Source: Sphingobacteriales bacterium
Lineage (GTDB): Bacteria > Bacteroidota > Bacteroidia > Sphingobacteriales > Sphingobacteriaceae
Reading direction: 5' to 3'
DNA: 64,000 nt
NCBI GenBank assembly: GCA_028288165.1
Contig: JAQBOG010000039.1
Location: 186,001 to 250,000, forward strand
Positions within the stretch are counted from its first letter, which is position 1. The number at the start of each line of letters is the position of its first letter. The notes under the pieces are model-generated. The model was not told the origin of the DNA. It ran no database searches and saw nothing but the letters and a program-made list of their open reading frames with translations. Shown piece by piece: positions 43,685 to 53,545 of the stretch. A program made the position numbers and the translations under genes.

Positions 43685-45148
43685 TTAGTTTTCCTGAAAT
43701 TTAATACTGCCATACAGCACTCCGTTTCCAGCTGTTGGTAAACTAACAGGAAAAGTACCGATTACGCTTGGAGTTACTTTTATTAATCCGCGTCTTCCAT
43801 CTTCCATAACAAATCCATACACTTGATTGTAACCTATAGGGCCGGCAATTGTTCTTCCTCCTGCCTGAATGCCATTAAGTAATACATCAAACTCATTATC
43901 GTGAGTTAACTGGTCGAAATAGGTGGAAGTAACCCGGGTTTGATTGGCGTCTGTTGTAATATTATCCAGCCTTTTAAAATAAACTTTTTTAAGTGTTTGT
44001 CCAACAGGCAGTGAACTAGTCATTTGCCGTATAACAGACGCTAAAAGATCGTTTTTTTCATCCCTTATTTGGGTGCCACTCAGGGTTCCGGTAACATTAG
44101 CAATTTTTCCTGTTTTGCTTCCCATATTTGGATTTTTTGCTGACCAAATTAAGTTTGCAGCACTACTTGTTAAAGTATATCCCGCGGCAGAATAAGCACC
44201 CGCATTGGCTGTAACAAAATTAGTAGCAGTTTGTGTAGTGCTTGTAACATAGGTAGCAGTTTTTGTGACACCATCTACCGTAATATTTGCAGTTCCACTT
44301 GAACCAACTAAAGCGATGGTTGTTACTGTAGAGCCAGCATAAGTAGAAGTAAGCATGGTTGTATCACTTGGAGAAACAAGGTAAAACTCTCCATTAGTTA
44401 ATACCAGTGGACTTATACCAGCAGACTTGGCTCTATATCCCACAAAATCAATATTAGGGATATTCATTAAAGCATCACTGCTATAAGTAATATCTGTGCG
44501 ATTTGCTAAAGAATAGAAAGGACCTTTTTTATAAGGACCATTCCCTGTACCTGGAGTACGTGTACCACTCATATTATCAAGATTATCCTGGCTACCAATT
44601 CCTGCAATTGGGATAAGGCTATTACCCGGCATATCAATAACTAATAGGCGCTTGCCACTCGTACTTCCTTGTTTTATAACATTAAATGTATGCGTAGTTG
44701 TACCCACGTAGTTATTTTCATTTTGAAAGGTAAATGTTACTGTAGCAGCCGCACCAATAGGCACCAGCGGGGCTATGTGATAAGAATAATAAATCACAAC
44801 ATCCTTAACATTCTGTGTGAAATTACCTAAGGAATCTATAGCATTTTCCGGCTCTGTTTTTAAGATCCTTGACTCGTTGGAAAAAATATCCGAGGTAGTT
44901 TTTACACGGAATTTTGTTAAAGGCAGCCCCGAAGCTACTGTCAGTTTATATACCACATCACTCCCTTGTTCATAGTCTTTTTGAGGTCCTGTTGTAATTT
45001 CCTCAGCTCCAACTGTAAATGTATCTTCCTCAACATACTGTGTGATAATAGGCTGTGACACATCAGGAACATTTCCAATTTTTTCGCAGGCAAAGAAAAA
45101 AGGAATTATTAATAAGAGAATCATCCGATTCAATTGTTGCTTTATCAT
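43685..45148 (-). CDS. Outer-surface lipoprotein of the SusCD system
   Basis: This 487-residue protein has a lipoprotein signal (MILLLIIPFFFAC, cysteine about 21). It has a beta-rich N-terminal region (VVYKLTVASGLPLTKFRV, FTFQNENNYVGTTTHTFNV). A Thr/Ala-rich segment of about 60 residues follows (about 285-345: GTANITVDGVTKTATYVTS, then QTATNFVTANAGAYSAAGYT), resembling a repeat domain seen in large surface proteins. The C-terminal part is beta-rich again. It follows SusD by 48 bp and is last in the operon, the usual place for a surface glycan-binding protein. I infer that role from position; no CBM family is recognised. Confidence 0.8.
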   Translation of the reverse strand: MIKQQLNRMILLLIIPFFFACEKIGNVPDVSQPIITQYVEEDTFTVGAEEITTGPQKDYEQGSDVVYKLTVASGLPLTKFRVKTTSDIFSNESRILKTEPENAIDSLGNFTQNVKDVVIYYSYHIAPLVPIGAAATVTFTFQNENNYVGTTTHTFNVIKQGSTSGKRLLVIDMPGNSLIPIAGIGSQDNLDNMSGTRTPGTGNGPYKKGPFYSLANRTDITYSSDALMNIPNIDFVGYRAKSAGISPLVLTNGEFYLVSPSDTTMLTSTYAGSTVTTIALVGSSGTANITVDGVTKTATYVTSTTQTATNFVTANAGAYSAAGYTLTSSAANLIWSAKNPNMGSKTGKIANVTGTLSGTQIRDEKNDLLASVIRQMTSSLPVGQTLKKVYFKRLDNITTDANQTRVTSTYFDQLTHDNEFDVLLNGIQAGGRTIAGPIGYNQVYGFVMEDGRRGLIKVTPSVIGTFPVSLPTAGNGVLYGSIKFQEN

Positions 45149-45196
45149 AAATATCGTTTTAATTTATCTTCTTAATGCCAACTATCTTTTAATATA

Positions 45197-46909
45197 TTAT
45201 GGTTGTTGTAATAGTTTATTAGCTATAACATTCCGTTGATAATAAGGAAAATACCAATGTTTTTCATCCATAAGATAGGCTCTGATTGCAGCTTGCTTAC
45301 CAGCCGGATATTTTTTAGCGACTATATCTGCCAAAATTGAAGGATCATTCCATTTTTTAGCCATCCGTACCAGATCAAACCAACGGATACCTTCGAATGC
45401 ACCTTCTAATGCTTTCTCCTCCAGGATCATCATATCTACCTGCTTTTTAATATCTCCACCACCTACTTTCAATTCAAAAGGCATTACTCTTGCCCGATAG
45501 CGGGTACCTCTATAGCCGGAGTTAGTTACTCCCCCATTAAGCATAGCTAAAGCCTGGTTAGAGAAACCTAGTGTATTATAGATTTCACACATCAGTAAAT
45601 ACATTGGTCCGTCACGATAAACGATAAACATGGCATCATTTTTACTATTGTTATCGTTCTGAAGAGAATTCTTAATAACACCTCTTTCTTTCATAAGGTA
45701 TTTGAATATCAGAGTATCTTTACCAACTGGCTGATAAGAAACCCCTGGCCCTCTAATATAATCCCCTTTTCCACCAACCATCGGATTACCATTTGATAGT
45801 AATACAGGCTGGGTAGCTTCAGTACTGCCATCAGTCATTGCCGGATTAACAAAATAGCCTAAAGAGGTATTTTGATACTTGAGCAGCATATTGTCAGTTT
45901 CATTCCACTTTTTAAGAGCTACAGAGCTTGGTTTAAAGGCGAAACTACCGCCCTCCCGTATCGAATTACTTGTCCACCGTTGCAAATTATTTGTTTGCCC
46001 ACGACTGCCATCAAAGTCAATATATAAGGCACGTCCGTCATTGGCTTCACCAGTAGACATAGATCGAAATACCTGCCAATAGTTAGAATAATCATAGGTT
46101 GTTATTCCAAAAACACCAACGTTTCCATTGCTAGCATTTCCAAAAGGAACAAGGCCACCCAAAATATCTTTGGCTTTACTATAATTACCCCTATACACAT
46201 AAATCTCTCCAAGTAAACACTGTGCTGCGAAGCTGTTAAACTGTCCTCTTAAAATACGTATCTCGCTTCCGGCAATATTTAAACCGGCCCCTGGATTACT
46301 TACAGGGTTAGCGAGCAACATAATAGAATAATACTTAAGAGCATCCTTTTCTATATTTTCAAGAATAATATCTGCTTGTACCGGTGGATTATCAGTAAGC
46401 TGATCAACAGTAGTAACCGTGTGCTCAATATAGGGTACATCTCCCCAAATTTTAACCAATTGCAGATATGTCCATGCTCTAATGTATGCAACCTCAGCAA
46501 TATTATAGTTGTAACGTTCGGCTGTATAATTAATCGGATCAACCCTGCTAAGTTTTTCTAAACCGCTTATAGTGTTATTGCAAGCCACTATCAACTTATA
46601 AAAATTGGTATAATCAGTGTATGGATTCTGGGATGTGATTCTATTCTGAGCTATTTCAGAAAGATATCCATCTGCACCCCTTGCTTCCACTACCAGATCT
46701 GACTGAACTTCGCCAGCCAGGAAGATTTGATCAACCAGGGGCTGCATTAAAGAATAAAGGCCATAAATTGCAGAGACCGCATCATCTGCATTTTTAAAAT
46801 TTTCTTCTGCCGGAATATAACCTTGCGGTTCTACGGTGAAATATTTTTTGCAGGAAAAAGACACTATTAGTGTAATACCTGCCAGAATATATATAAATGT
46901 TTTTTTCAT
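45197..46909 (-). CDS. RagB/SusD family outer-membrane lipoprotein, set 2
   Basis: This 570-residue protein has a lipoprotein signal with cysteine in VSFSCKKYF. The SusD features are present: the VEPQGYIP opening, EENFKNADDAVSAIYGLYSL, EVAYIRAWTYLQLVKIWGDV, the late EKALEGAFEGIRWFDLVRM and the C-terminal HWYFPYYQRNVIANKLLQQ. SusD proteins are helical surface lipoproteins that sit as lids on SusC and capture glycan. It lies 42 bp after SusC set 2. No regulatory element is visible between them. Confidence 0.95.
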   Translation of the reverse strand: MKKTFIYILAGITLIVSFSCKKYFTVEPQGYIPAEENFKNADDAVSAIYGLYSLMQPLVDQIFLAGEVQSDLVVEARGADGYLSEIAQNRITSQNPYTDYTNFYKLIVACNNTISGLEKLSRVDPINYTAERYNYNIAEVAYIRAWTYLQLVKIWGDVPYIEHTVTTVDQLTDNPPVQADIILENIEKDALKYYSIMLLANPVSNPGAGLNIAGSEIRILRGQFNSFAAQCLLGEIYVYRGNYSKAKDILGGLVPFGNASNGNVGVFGITTYDYSNYWQVFRSMSTGEANDGRALYIDFDGSRGQTNNLQRWTSNSIREGGSFAFKPSSVALKKWNETDNMLLKYQNTSLGYFVNPAMTDGSTEATQPVLLSNGNPMVGGKGDYIRGPGVSYQPVGKDTLIFKYLMKERGVIKNSLQNDNNSKNDAMFIVYRDGPMYLLMCEIYNTLGFSNQALAMLNGGVTNSGYRGTRYRARVMPFELKVGGGDIKKQVDMMILEEKALEGAFEGIRWFDLVRMAKKWNDPSILADIVAKKYPAGKQAAIRAYLMDEKHWYFPYYQRNVIANKLLQQP

Positions 46910-46951
46910 TTCTTTTGAATAATTGTTCCCTACAGTGATACTAGCTCAACA

Positions 46952-49900
46952 TTACAGGCTTAATTTAAATCCTACCATAAACGTTCTTGATAAAGGATAA
47001 TTGCCGAAATCATATCCTCTTGAAAAAACACCCTGGCCAGTAGAAACTTCAGGATCCCATCCCAGATAATCAGTAATTGTAAAGAGATTATAACCCGATA
47101 AATAAACCTGGGCATTACGGATCGCACGAATCTTATTATTCAAATTATATGATAACGTTATTGTGCGCATTTTAAAATATGAACCATCCTCAATATAGCG
47201 TGAAGAAGCACGTCTGTTATTTACAGGATCACCATAGGGAGTGTTAGCAATTGTAGCATTTTCTCCTTCAGCTTGCCATGCGCTTAGAACAGCTACAGAT
47301 TGATTCTCATAAGCAGCCCCGTTTTCCATTTTCGAGCGCAATACATTTAATATCTCATTGCCGTACGAATAAGAGAAAACAGCATCTAAACCAAAGTTTT
47401 TATAAGTTAAATTAGTAGTTATCCCGCCAAATAATTTAGGATTTGGATCACCTATAACTTGTCTGTCGGATTCATTAATAATGTTATCACCATTCAAATC
47501 CTCAAAACGGTAATCACCAGCCTGATAAGGCACACCTTTATCGGTTAATAACCCTGATGCTGAAGCTTGGGCTGTAGTACTAAAAACGCCGGTATATTTA
47601 TAACCGTAAATGAGGCCGGCTGGGCTTCCTACCTGTGCAATTGACGCATATCCATTTTCACCATCCATAATTGGTTGTCCTAAAGGCAAACTCAATACTT
47701 TACTTTTGTACTTAGCTACATTGATTGCTGCTTTCCAGGTAAAGTCCTTCCTGCTACCCATTGTGGTTATCCCTAATTCAAAGCCCCGGTTGCTAATTGA
47801 GCCATCATTTGTCCAATAATAGCTGTCACCATTAGAACCATCCATTAGTTTTGGAACAAGCAGATCTTCAGTTTTTGTATCGAAATAATCTAATCTTAAA
47901 CCAAGTGATTTTTTCAAAACAGAAATATCTGTTCCTATATTATAGTTATAAGTAGTTTCCCATTTAATCGTGTTGTTACCAATCGAGGCAGGTACAATAC
48001 CTGGTCTGGTAGTATAAGAATTATTCTTGTATAAAGAATACCGTGCATTAACCGGGATATCTTGATTAGCTGTGATACCCCATGATGCTCTAAGATTTAA
48101 CTCATCCAGAAATGATGCTTTCTCCATCCAGGATTCTGCTTTCAATTTCCATGTTAAGCCTGTATATGGCAAAACAGCAAATGGAACTGAAGAAATTTTA
48201 ACTCCTCCGTCTGCATTCTCACCGAATTTTGAAGAACCGTCTAAACGTACACCTGCTTTTACAAACAGTTTTTCTCTAAAAGTATAATCGAGGTTACCGA
48301 AGGCCGATAAATTATGATATTCCTCATTAAAGCCATCATTAGCTATTCTTATTCCATCCCCTAAACCTTGAAATTCATCAGATGTAGAATGGATGGTATA
48401 TCCATATCTTTTTGAATAGTTCGAAAACTCCAAATTATAACCTCCAAAAGCTAATAAACGATTATCTGGATTAAGCTGTTTATTGTATGTTAATGTGTGT
48501 TCAACAGTCATAATTTGCCTGTCAACTACCTGCTCTTCAGAAGTTCTGTCATACCTTGGATTATTATCTACCGGAACAACTGCTCTGGCCGGAGTGAATC
48601 TGTCTTCAGATAATCCACTGCGATTTAAGCTAAATGTTAGCTTACTGGTTAAGTCCTTGTTAAACTGGTAATTAGCAAAAACAGACCCTAATATCCAATA
48701 GTTTCCAATATCATTGCTTACACCTTCTGTAACTCCTATTGGGTTGCTCAAATTATCAAACAATACCGGGCTAAGGAAAGCGCCAGGCGTCCCATCAGCA
48801 GTTTTTATATAAGGAGTAAGAAGTGATGGTTTAGTTAAACTAAGATATAAGGGATTAACACGCTCTTCATATCCCTGATCCATCAGGTTCTTTTTAGTAC
48901 GGCTAAATCCTGTACGTGTTCCAGCCGAGAACTTGGGAGTAATCCTGAAATCAAGATTGAAGCGGGAAGTAAATTCGGAGGATGAAATACCTCTTCCCAC
49001 TCCCAGAACATTATTATATCCTACGTTTAATGAATATTTAGAAGTTTTATCACCGCCCCTTAAATTCATATAATATTCCTGGCTTAAAGCATTACGTGTA
49101 ACCTCTTTCTGCCAGTCAGTATCATTGGCATACAGCCAGTAGGGTACAGTATTAGGTGTAGTGTTATTAGCCAAAAAGGGGAAATTCTGATTAATTGTTG
49201 CCTGATCTAATCCTTGTGAGTTAATTTTTGCCGACAAATATGGCATATACTCTGAAGAATTCATCACGGGCATGCTTTTAAAACGTGTAGCAAAACCACC
49301 TTGCCCGGAAACGTCAAGAAAAGATTTTCCGTTGGTACCTTCTTTGGTAGTAATAATGATTACGCCATTTGCCGCACGTGATCCATAAATTCCTGTTGCG
49401 GCAGCATCCCTTAGTACCGTAATAGATTCAACATCTTTTACATTAATGTCTGAAAGCAAATTATAAATATTACCACGCACCACAGATTCATTAAATACGG
49501 GATCAAGTGCTGGTATTCCATCAACTATTACCAATGGCTGATTGGTAGTATACAACGACCGTACCCCACCCAGACTTAAAGATGCTCCTTCGCCCGGAAC
49601 ACCTGAATAAGCATTCACTTCTAATCCTGGAACCGTTCCCTGAAGCATTTGGAAAATATCACGATAGCGAAGTGTTTTATCATATCCTTTTGAAACAACC
49701 TGGTATACTCCATTCATATCATTCTGATTAATTGAATAATAAGGTAAGCGGACAACAGATTCGCCAATATCCAGATCTTCAGAAGCGAGCGTGATAAATA
49801 CCTCGGCTTTTCCATTTAAAGGAAAAGTTTTAACCTGGTACCCTGGATAAGAGATTATTAAAGAAGAATAAAACGATGGTACTTCTATAGTAAACTTGCC

Positions 49901-50158
49901 ACCAGCAGATGTCTGGGCAGTTCTAGCAAGCATACCTCTTACAGTAACGGTAACATTTTCTACCGGTTTTGAAGTTTTATAATCAACAACTGTACCCTGA
50001 ACCTTCAATAATTTCTGGGCCTGAGCAGGCAAATACGACAGAAAAAATAAAATCAGAACGTAACTGTATTTTAACATATTGGGATAGTTTAATTGTACTT
50101 TAAGTTTTGGTTTCATCAGCAGATTGCGATTTGTTGTGTGTTTTAAGCAATCCATCAT
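46952..50158 (-). CDS. SusC/RagA TonB-linked outer-membrane protein, set 2
   Basis: The frame starts at 50158, where ATGA overlaps the stop of the FAS1 gene, suggesting translational coupling. The methionine at 50116 (MKPKLKVQLNYPNMLKYSY) is an alternative that gives a more typical leader. After the signal peptide is a carboxypeptidase-regulatory-like domain (VQGTVVDYKTSKPVENVTV), then the TonB plug (GTVPGLEVNAYSGVPGEG, VLRDAAATGIYGSRAANGV) and a long beta-barrel ending SRTFMVGFKLSL. There is no STN domain, so direct signalling to an anti-sigma factor is not expected. It imports oligosaccharides with SusD. Confidence 0.95.
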   Translation of the reverse strand: MMDCLKHTTNRNLLMKPKLKVQLNYPNMLKYSYVLILFFLSYLPAQAQKLLKVQGTVVDYKTSKPVENVTVTVRGMLARTAQTSAGGKFTIEVPSFYSSLIISYPGYQVKTFPLNGKAEVFITLASEDLDIGESVVRLPYYSINQNDMNGVYQVVSKGYDKTLRYRDIFQMLQGTVPGLEVNAYSGVPGEGASLSLGGVRSLYTTNQPLVIVDGIPALDPVFNESVVRGNIYNLLSDINVKDVESITVLRDAAATGIYGSRAANGVIIITTKEGTNGKSFLDVSGQGGFATRFKSMPVMNSSEYMPYLSAKINSQGLDQATINQNFPFLANNTTPNTVPYWLYANDTDWQKEVTRNALSQEYYMNLRGGDKTSKYSLNVGYNNVLGVGRGISSSEFTSRFNLDFRITPKFSAGTRTGFSRTKKNLMDQGYEERVNPLYLSLTKPSLLTPYIKTADGTPGAFLSPVLFDNLSNPIGVTEGVSNDIGNYWILGSVFANYQFNKDLTSKLTFSLNRSGLSEDRFTPARAVVPVDNNPRYDRTSEEQVVDRQIMTVEHTLTYNKQLNPDNRLLAFGGYNLEFSNYSKRYGYTIHSTSDEFQGLGDGIRIANDGFNEEYHNLSAFGNLDYTFREKLFVKAGVRLDGSSKFGENADGGVKISSVPFAVLPYTGLTWKLKAESWMEKASFLDELNLRASWGITANQDIPVNARYSLYKNNSYTTRPGIVPASIGNNTIKWETTYNYNIGTDISVLKKSLGLRLDYFDTKTEDLLVPKLMDGSNGDSYYWTNDGSISNRGFELGITTMGSRKDFTWKAAINVAKYKSKVLSLPLGQPIMDGENGYASIAQVGSPAGLIYGYKYTGVFSTTAQASASGLLTDKGVPYQAGDYRFEDLNGDNIINESDRQVIGDPNPKLFGGITTNLTYKNFGLDAVFSYSYGNEILNVLRSKMENGAAYENQSVAVLSAWQAEGENATIANTPYGDPVNNRRASSRYIEDGSYFKMRTITLSYNLNNKIRAIRNAQVYLSGYNLFTITDYLGWDPEVSTGQGVFSRGYDFGNYPLSRTFMVGFKLSL

Positions 50159-51726
50159 GGTGCAACAGGTATTAATATGAGAACATCAACACCAAACTGA
50201 TACTGGCCTGCAGTTTTAGGGCTTACTCCGGTACAAGTAAAAGTAATTGGTACAGGGCCATCAGCAGCTACATTAATATTTCCAAGATTAACATCAACTA
50301 CCGCTTCCGTACTATTATGAACATATTGGTTTGACGAATTAAAGTTTTGTAATAATAACTGGCTTCCATAATTAGCACTTATTATAGCCCCATTATTAAT
50401 CAGATTATTTTTCAAAAGCACTTTATACGAACCGCTTGTTACAAAAGGCAGGGTAAACGTAACTGTTGCACCGGCCCTGCTTAAAGAAAAGCGTGTAATT
50501 AAAGCTCCGGAATTGAGAACACTAGGAGCTGCTGTTGCAGTTTCACCAAGAGAAATATTAGCACCTCCTGTAAAAGCAATATTTGGATCATACACATTGG
50601 TGGTTATTCCATTCGTTACTACTCTTTTCACCGGTGCAAACATAAATCTGCTTCTATATACTTCAGCTGGCAGGGTAACATCATTCAAGAAATATAAAGT
50701 ACCATTACTGGCTGCGGCAGAACCGGTAACCTGTGCAGATAGTATAGTAACTGGATTTCCAATGATACCAGTAAAATTATTAGTACCGGCAGCTATGGTT
50801 TTGTTCCCTTTTACAATAAGATTATTATATAAATACTTCCTTAATATGGAAGAATCCCCTTCGTAAGCAACATTCCGTGCGAGAAAGATACCGCCTACTG
50901 TAGTATCACTATGGGCAGTTCCGATTTTTGGTACAATCAAGTTTGGCTTATTGGATCGTGCGGCAAGCATTCTTGATAACACTGTTGTTACTGCACCGTC
51001 ATTTGGAGCAAAAACAGTAGATACTGTTGATTCATTATTAATTTTCGTATCAGCTACATATTGAGAAAAGGGCATATAAATGATAGGAGCCTTATAAACC
51101 GGTGCAAGTGTACCTGGAGTTAATGACAAAATAGTATTCTTAAGAGGATCCGGAATATTCTTATAGCTACCGGTGATATAATTATAATAAGTAGAGAGAT
51201 CAGCATTCGCAGCAATACTCTCCATGAGATTTAATTGGGGGATAATAACCGAGGCTATTTCATAAATGGGCCCATTTATTGTTTTGCTTAGCATTGCAAT
51301 TGGTAACCCGTTCACTGCCTCTCCGCTTGTGAGTTGAGAAAACTGCAACGGCTTACCAGAAACTGATAAAATGGTAGCATTATCCATATTTTGCCTGTAA
51401 AGAGCAGATGACAAGATATGAGCACCTATAATTCTTTTTACTAACAAGGTGTTTGTAGTATCAACCTCTGTAAAAGCACCATTCCTTATCGCTAAAACTG
51501 TATATAAATCATTTCTCAATAACAATGAATCATATCCTGATTTTTTCAATAACCTGGTAAAATCTGAATATTCGGTATTCTTACCCAGTACATCTAAAAT
51601 GGACCCTTCCTGTAAGTAAGCGGGTTTGGAATAATACTCATCTTGCTTTTTACAGGAATAAGTCAACACAATGAATAGTCCTGCAAGTAGAGCCACAGGC
51701 AATTTTTGTATATATCTTTTCATCAA
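50155..51726 (-). CDS. FAS1 (fasciclin) domain surface lipoprotein, set 2
   Basis: This 523-residue lipoprotein (cysteine in LTYSCKKQDEYY; the acidic residues just after it resemble surface-export signals of Bacteroidota) has two FAS1-type domains. One is near 35-165 (EYSDFTRLLKKSGYDSLLL, LYTVLAIRNGAFTEV). The other is near 165-350 (LMESIAANADLSTYYNYIT, TVFAPNDGAVTTVLS). A C-terminal beta-sandwich follows at about 380-523 (ATVTFTLPFVTSGSYKVLL). Its stop overlaps the SusC start by the ATGA arrangement, so it belongs to the SusCD set and is probably a surface glycan-binding component. FAS1 domains in other organisms mediate adhesion; the role here is inferred from context. Confidence 0.85.
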   Translation of the reverse strand: MMKRYIQKLPVALLAGLFIVLTYSCKKQDEYYSKPAYLQEGSILDVLGKNTEYSDFTRLLKKSGYDSLLLRNDLYTVLAIRNGAFTEVDTTNTLLVKRIIGAHILSSALYRQNMDNATILSVSGKPLQFSQLTSGEAVNGLPIAMLSKTINGPIYEIASVIIPQLNLMESIAANADLSTYYNYITGSYKNIPDPLKNTILSLTPGTLAPVYKAPIIYMPFSQYVADTKINNESTVSTVFAPNDGAVTTVLSRMLAARSNKPNLIVPKIGTAHSDTTVGGIFLARNVAYEGDSSILRKYLYNNLIVKGNKTIAAGTNNFTGIIGNPVTILSAQVTGSAAASNGTLYFLNDVTLPAEVYRSRFMFAPVKRVVTNGITTNVYDPNIAFTGGANISLGETATAAPSVLNSGALITRFSLSRAGATVTFTLPFVTSGSYKVLLKNNLINNGAIISANYGSQLLLQNFNSSNQYVHNSTEAVVDVNLGNINVAADGPVPITFTCTGVSPKTAGQYQFGVDVLILIPVAP

Positions 51727-51875
51727 ATAATTGTTTTTTAGTTTAATGAAACCTGAGTTATTGTTCTTTCGAGTGTAACTGCAGGCTTCATTAGTTGTAT
51801 GTTTATATTGCTAAGCTTCTGTAAAAAGCAGCTTAATCATTTCTTATAGTCTTATAGATTAAATCAATCATCATA

Positions 51876-53531
51876 TTAACGCGGCCTCAACTCAATTGAA
51901 TAAAAATAGGTCTTTGTATCTCTGTCAACAGTTGTGATCTTTAATCTATGTTTACCTAAAGACGAGAATGTAAGGGAACCCAGTTTCCTCTCAATTTTCT
52001 GGTCACCCCTTATTATACCCGGTTCAGCAGTACTCTTTTTCATAGCATCAGGGAAGGAATTATAAGCGTCAGACATCGAAAGAAGATTCACCAGATCACC
52101 ATAAGGTTGTCCATCGAATTCCAGGAGACAGGTATGGGTAGTTTTATTAGTCGCATTCGCTTGCCATGCATAAATTAAATAAAGATCATACTGCCCTTTA
52201 ATAATCTGATCCGTAGTTATCTCCACCCAAAAGGAGGTTTCTCCAACAGGCTCATTATATTTTAATGAGGGTTGGCCACCAAAAAAAGCTGGAGCATCCC
52301 AAAAAATTGCTGTACTTCCATAACTCCATTTGAGCCATGGCACCCCGGCCTGATTTGCAGGAATCGCTCTCCATTGTCCCATTAAGCCAGCAGTAAGAAC
52401 TCCAGGCGTTCCATTTGGAAGTGTAGGAAGGGTAATAGCCGGTGCAGCGGATGGTATAAATTTGTTTATAGATAAAACAGGAGTAGGATTATATACTTTT
52501 AAAACAGACTTGACAGAATTAACGATCCCATTGTTAGCAATTAAATTACTTTTATCAAAATCCATCTCTACAGGCTTTCCTGAAGTTCTGTTGATAGTAT
52601 ATGCCGGGCTTATATCAAAAAGAAGGAAGTCAGCTGGACTGTATGTTTCTATAACCTCACTCTTTATATCTGATATAAAATATCCGCGTTCAATAACATG
52701 GTATTTCATAAAAATATTGAGCGAATCTGTTGAGCTGGTATAAACATTTGTTGGTGAGTACGTTTGTTTTGAAAACTTTGTGGCCAAATCTGCAAAAGAA
52801 TAGATACCTGCAGCGTTAAGCACGTCGTTTGTTTCAAGAAAGACGGTACGCATTTTTTTTGCAGGTTTGCCATATTGTATATTAGCCGGATCATATGCTA
52901 CAGGGTCTAAAAGAGTTACCCCAAGGCCGGTTTTTTCAAAGGCCTCGGCCATAATAGAATACTGGGGTAAGCTTTTAATTAAGCTATTTACGGTATTTAG
53001 AGGTGGTTCAAGCACATCATCAATCGAATGAACCACTCCATTAGTAACCTGAATATCAAGTTTTACTACTTTTGTAGTACCGTTCAATACCGCATTTTTA
53101 ACCCCATCTTTTATATTCATCGAAATATAATCGCCCTGAACTGTTATTGTTGGTAAAGACCCTGTTTGAAAAACAGACGACGTATAGGTTCGTCCATACA
53201 GATGATATTCCAGAAGAGCTTTAATCGCATTCAGATTCATGTCTGATAAGCCTGATATACCTTTACGCTGGAAATATTTTTTAAATGCAGAATTGGTTGG
53301 TGCAAAAAGTGTTATACTTCCATAAACATTAGTTAAAGCAGCTATGTTAGTAGTATCCATGGCACGAGACAGGATAGAATAAGTAGTATCACTTTTAACT
53401 AAAGCGGTAATTGATTTTCCGTTTGCCTCAAGATTTAACGTATCTGAAAATTCGCCTCGTTTACAGGAAAATAAAGTCAAAAATAAAAGGAAGACGCCCG
53501 CCGCCTTAAAAACATGTAATGTCTTTTTCAT
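51876..53531 (-). CDS. FAS1 domain surface lipoprotein, set 1 (downstream)
   Basis: This 551-residue protein has lipoprotein cysteine in LTLFSCKRGEFSDT. A FAS1 domain at about 38-185 carries the family motif SITLFAPTNSAFKKYF and NGVVHSIDDVLEPP. A second, less typical FAS1-like region is at about 187-350 (LPQYSIMAEAFEKTGLGVT, GIVNSVKSVLKVY). The C-terminal 170 residues are a beta-sandwich (WVEITTDQIIKGQYDLYL, SLGKHRLKITTVDRDT) that looks like a ligand-binding module. It follows SusD set 1 by 14 bp. The gap to the next gene is 149 bp, long enough for a separate start of transcription for set 2. Confidence 0.85.
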   Translation of the reverse strand: MKKTLHVFKAAGVFLLFLTLFSCKRGEFSDTLNLEANGKSITALVKSDTTYSILSRAMDTTNIAALTNVYGSITLFAPTNSAFKKYFQRKGISGLSDMNLNAIKALLEYHLYGRTYTSSVFQTGSLPTITVQGDYISMNIKDGVKNAVLNGTTKVVKLDIQVTNGVVHSIDDVLEPPLNTVNSLIKSLPQYSIMAEAFEKTGLGVTLLDPVAYDPANIQYGKPAKKMRTVFLETNDVLNAAGIYSFADLATKFSKQTYSPTNVYTSSTDSLNIFMKYHVIERGYFISDIKSEVIETYSPADFLLFDISPAYTINRTSGKPVEMDFDKSNLIANNGIVNSVKSVLKVYNPTPVLSINKFIPSAAPAITLPTLPNGTPGVLTAGLMGQWRAIPANQAGVPWLKWSYGSTAIFWDAPAFFGGQPSLKYNEPVGETSFWVEITTDQIIKGQYDLYLIYAWQANATNKTTHTCLLEFDGQPYGDLVNLLSMSDAYNSFPDAMKKSTAEPGIIRGDQKIERKLGSLTFSSLGKHRLKITTVDRDTKTYFYSIELRPR

Positions 53532-53545
53532 AATCTCTATTTTAA

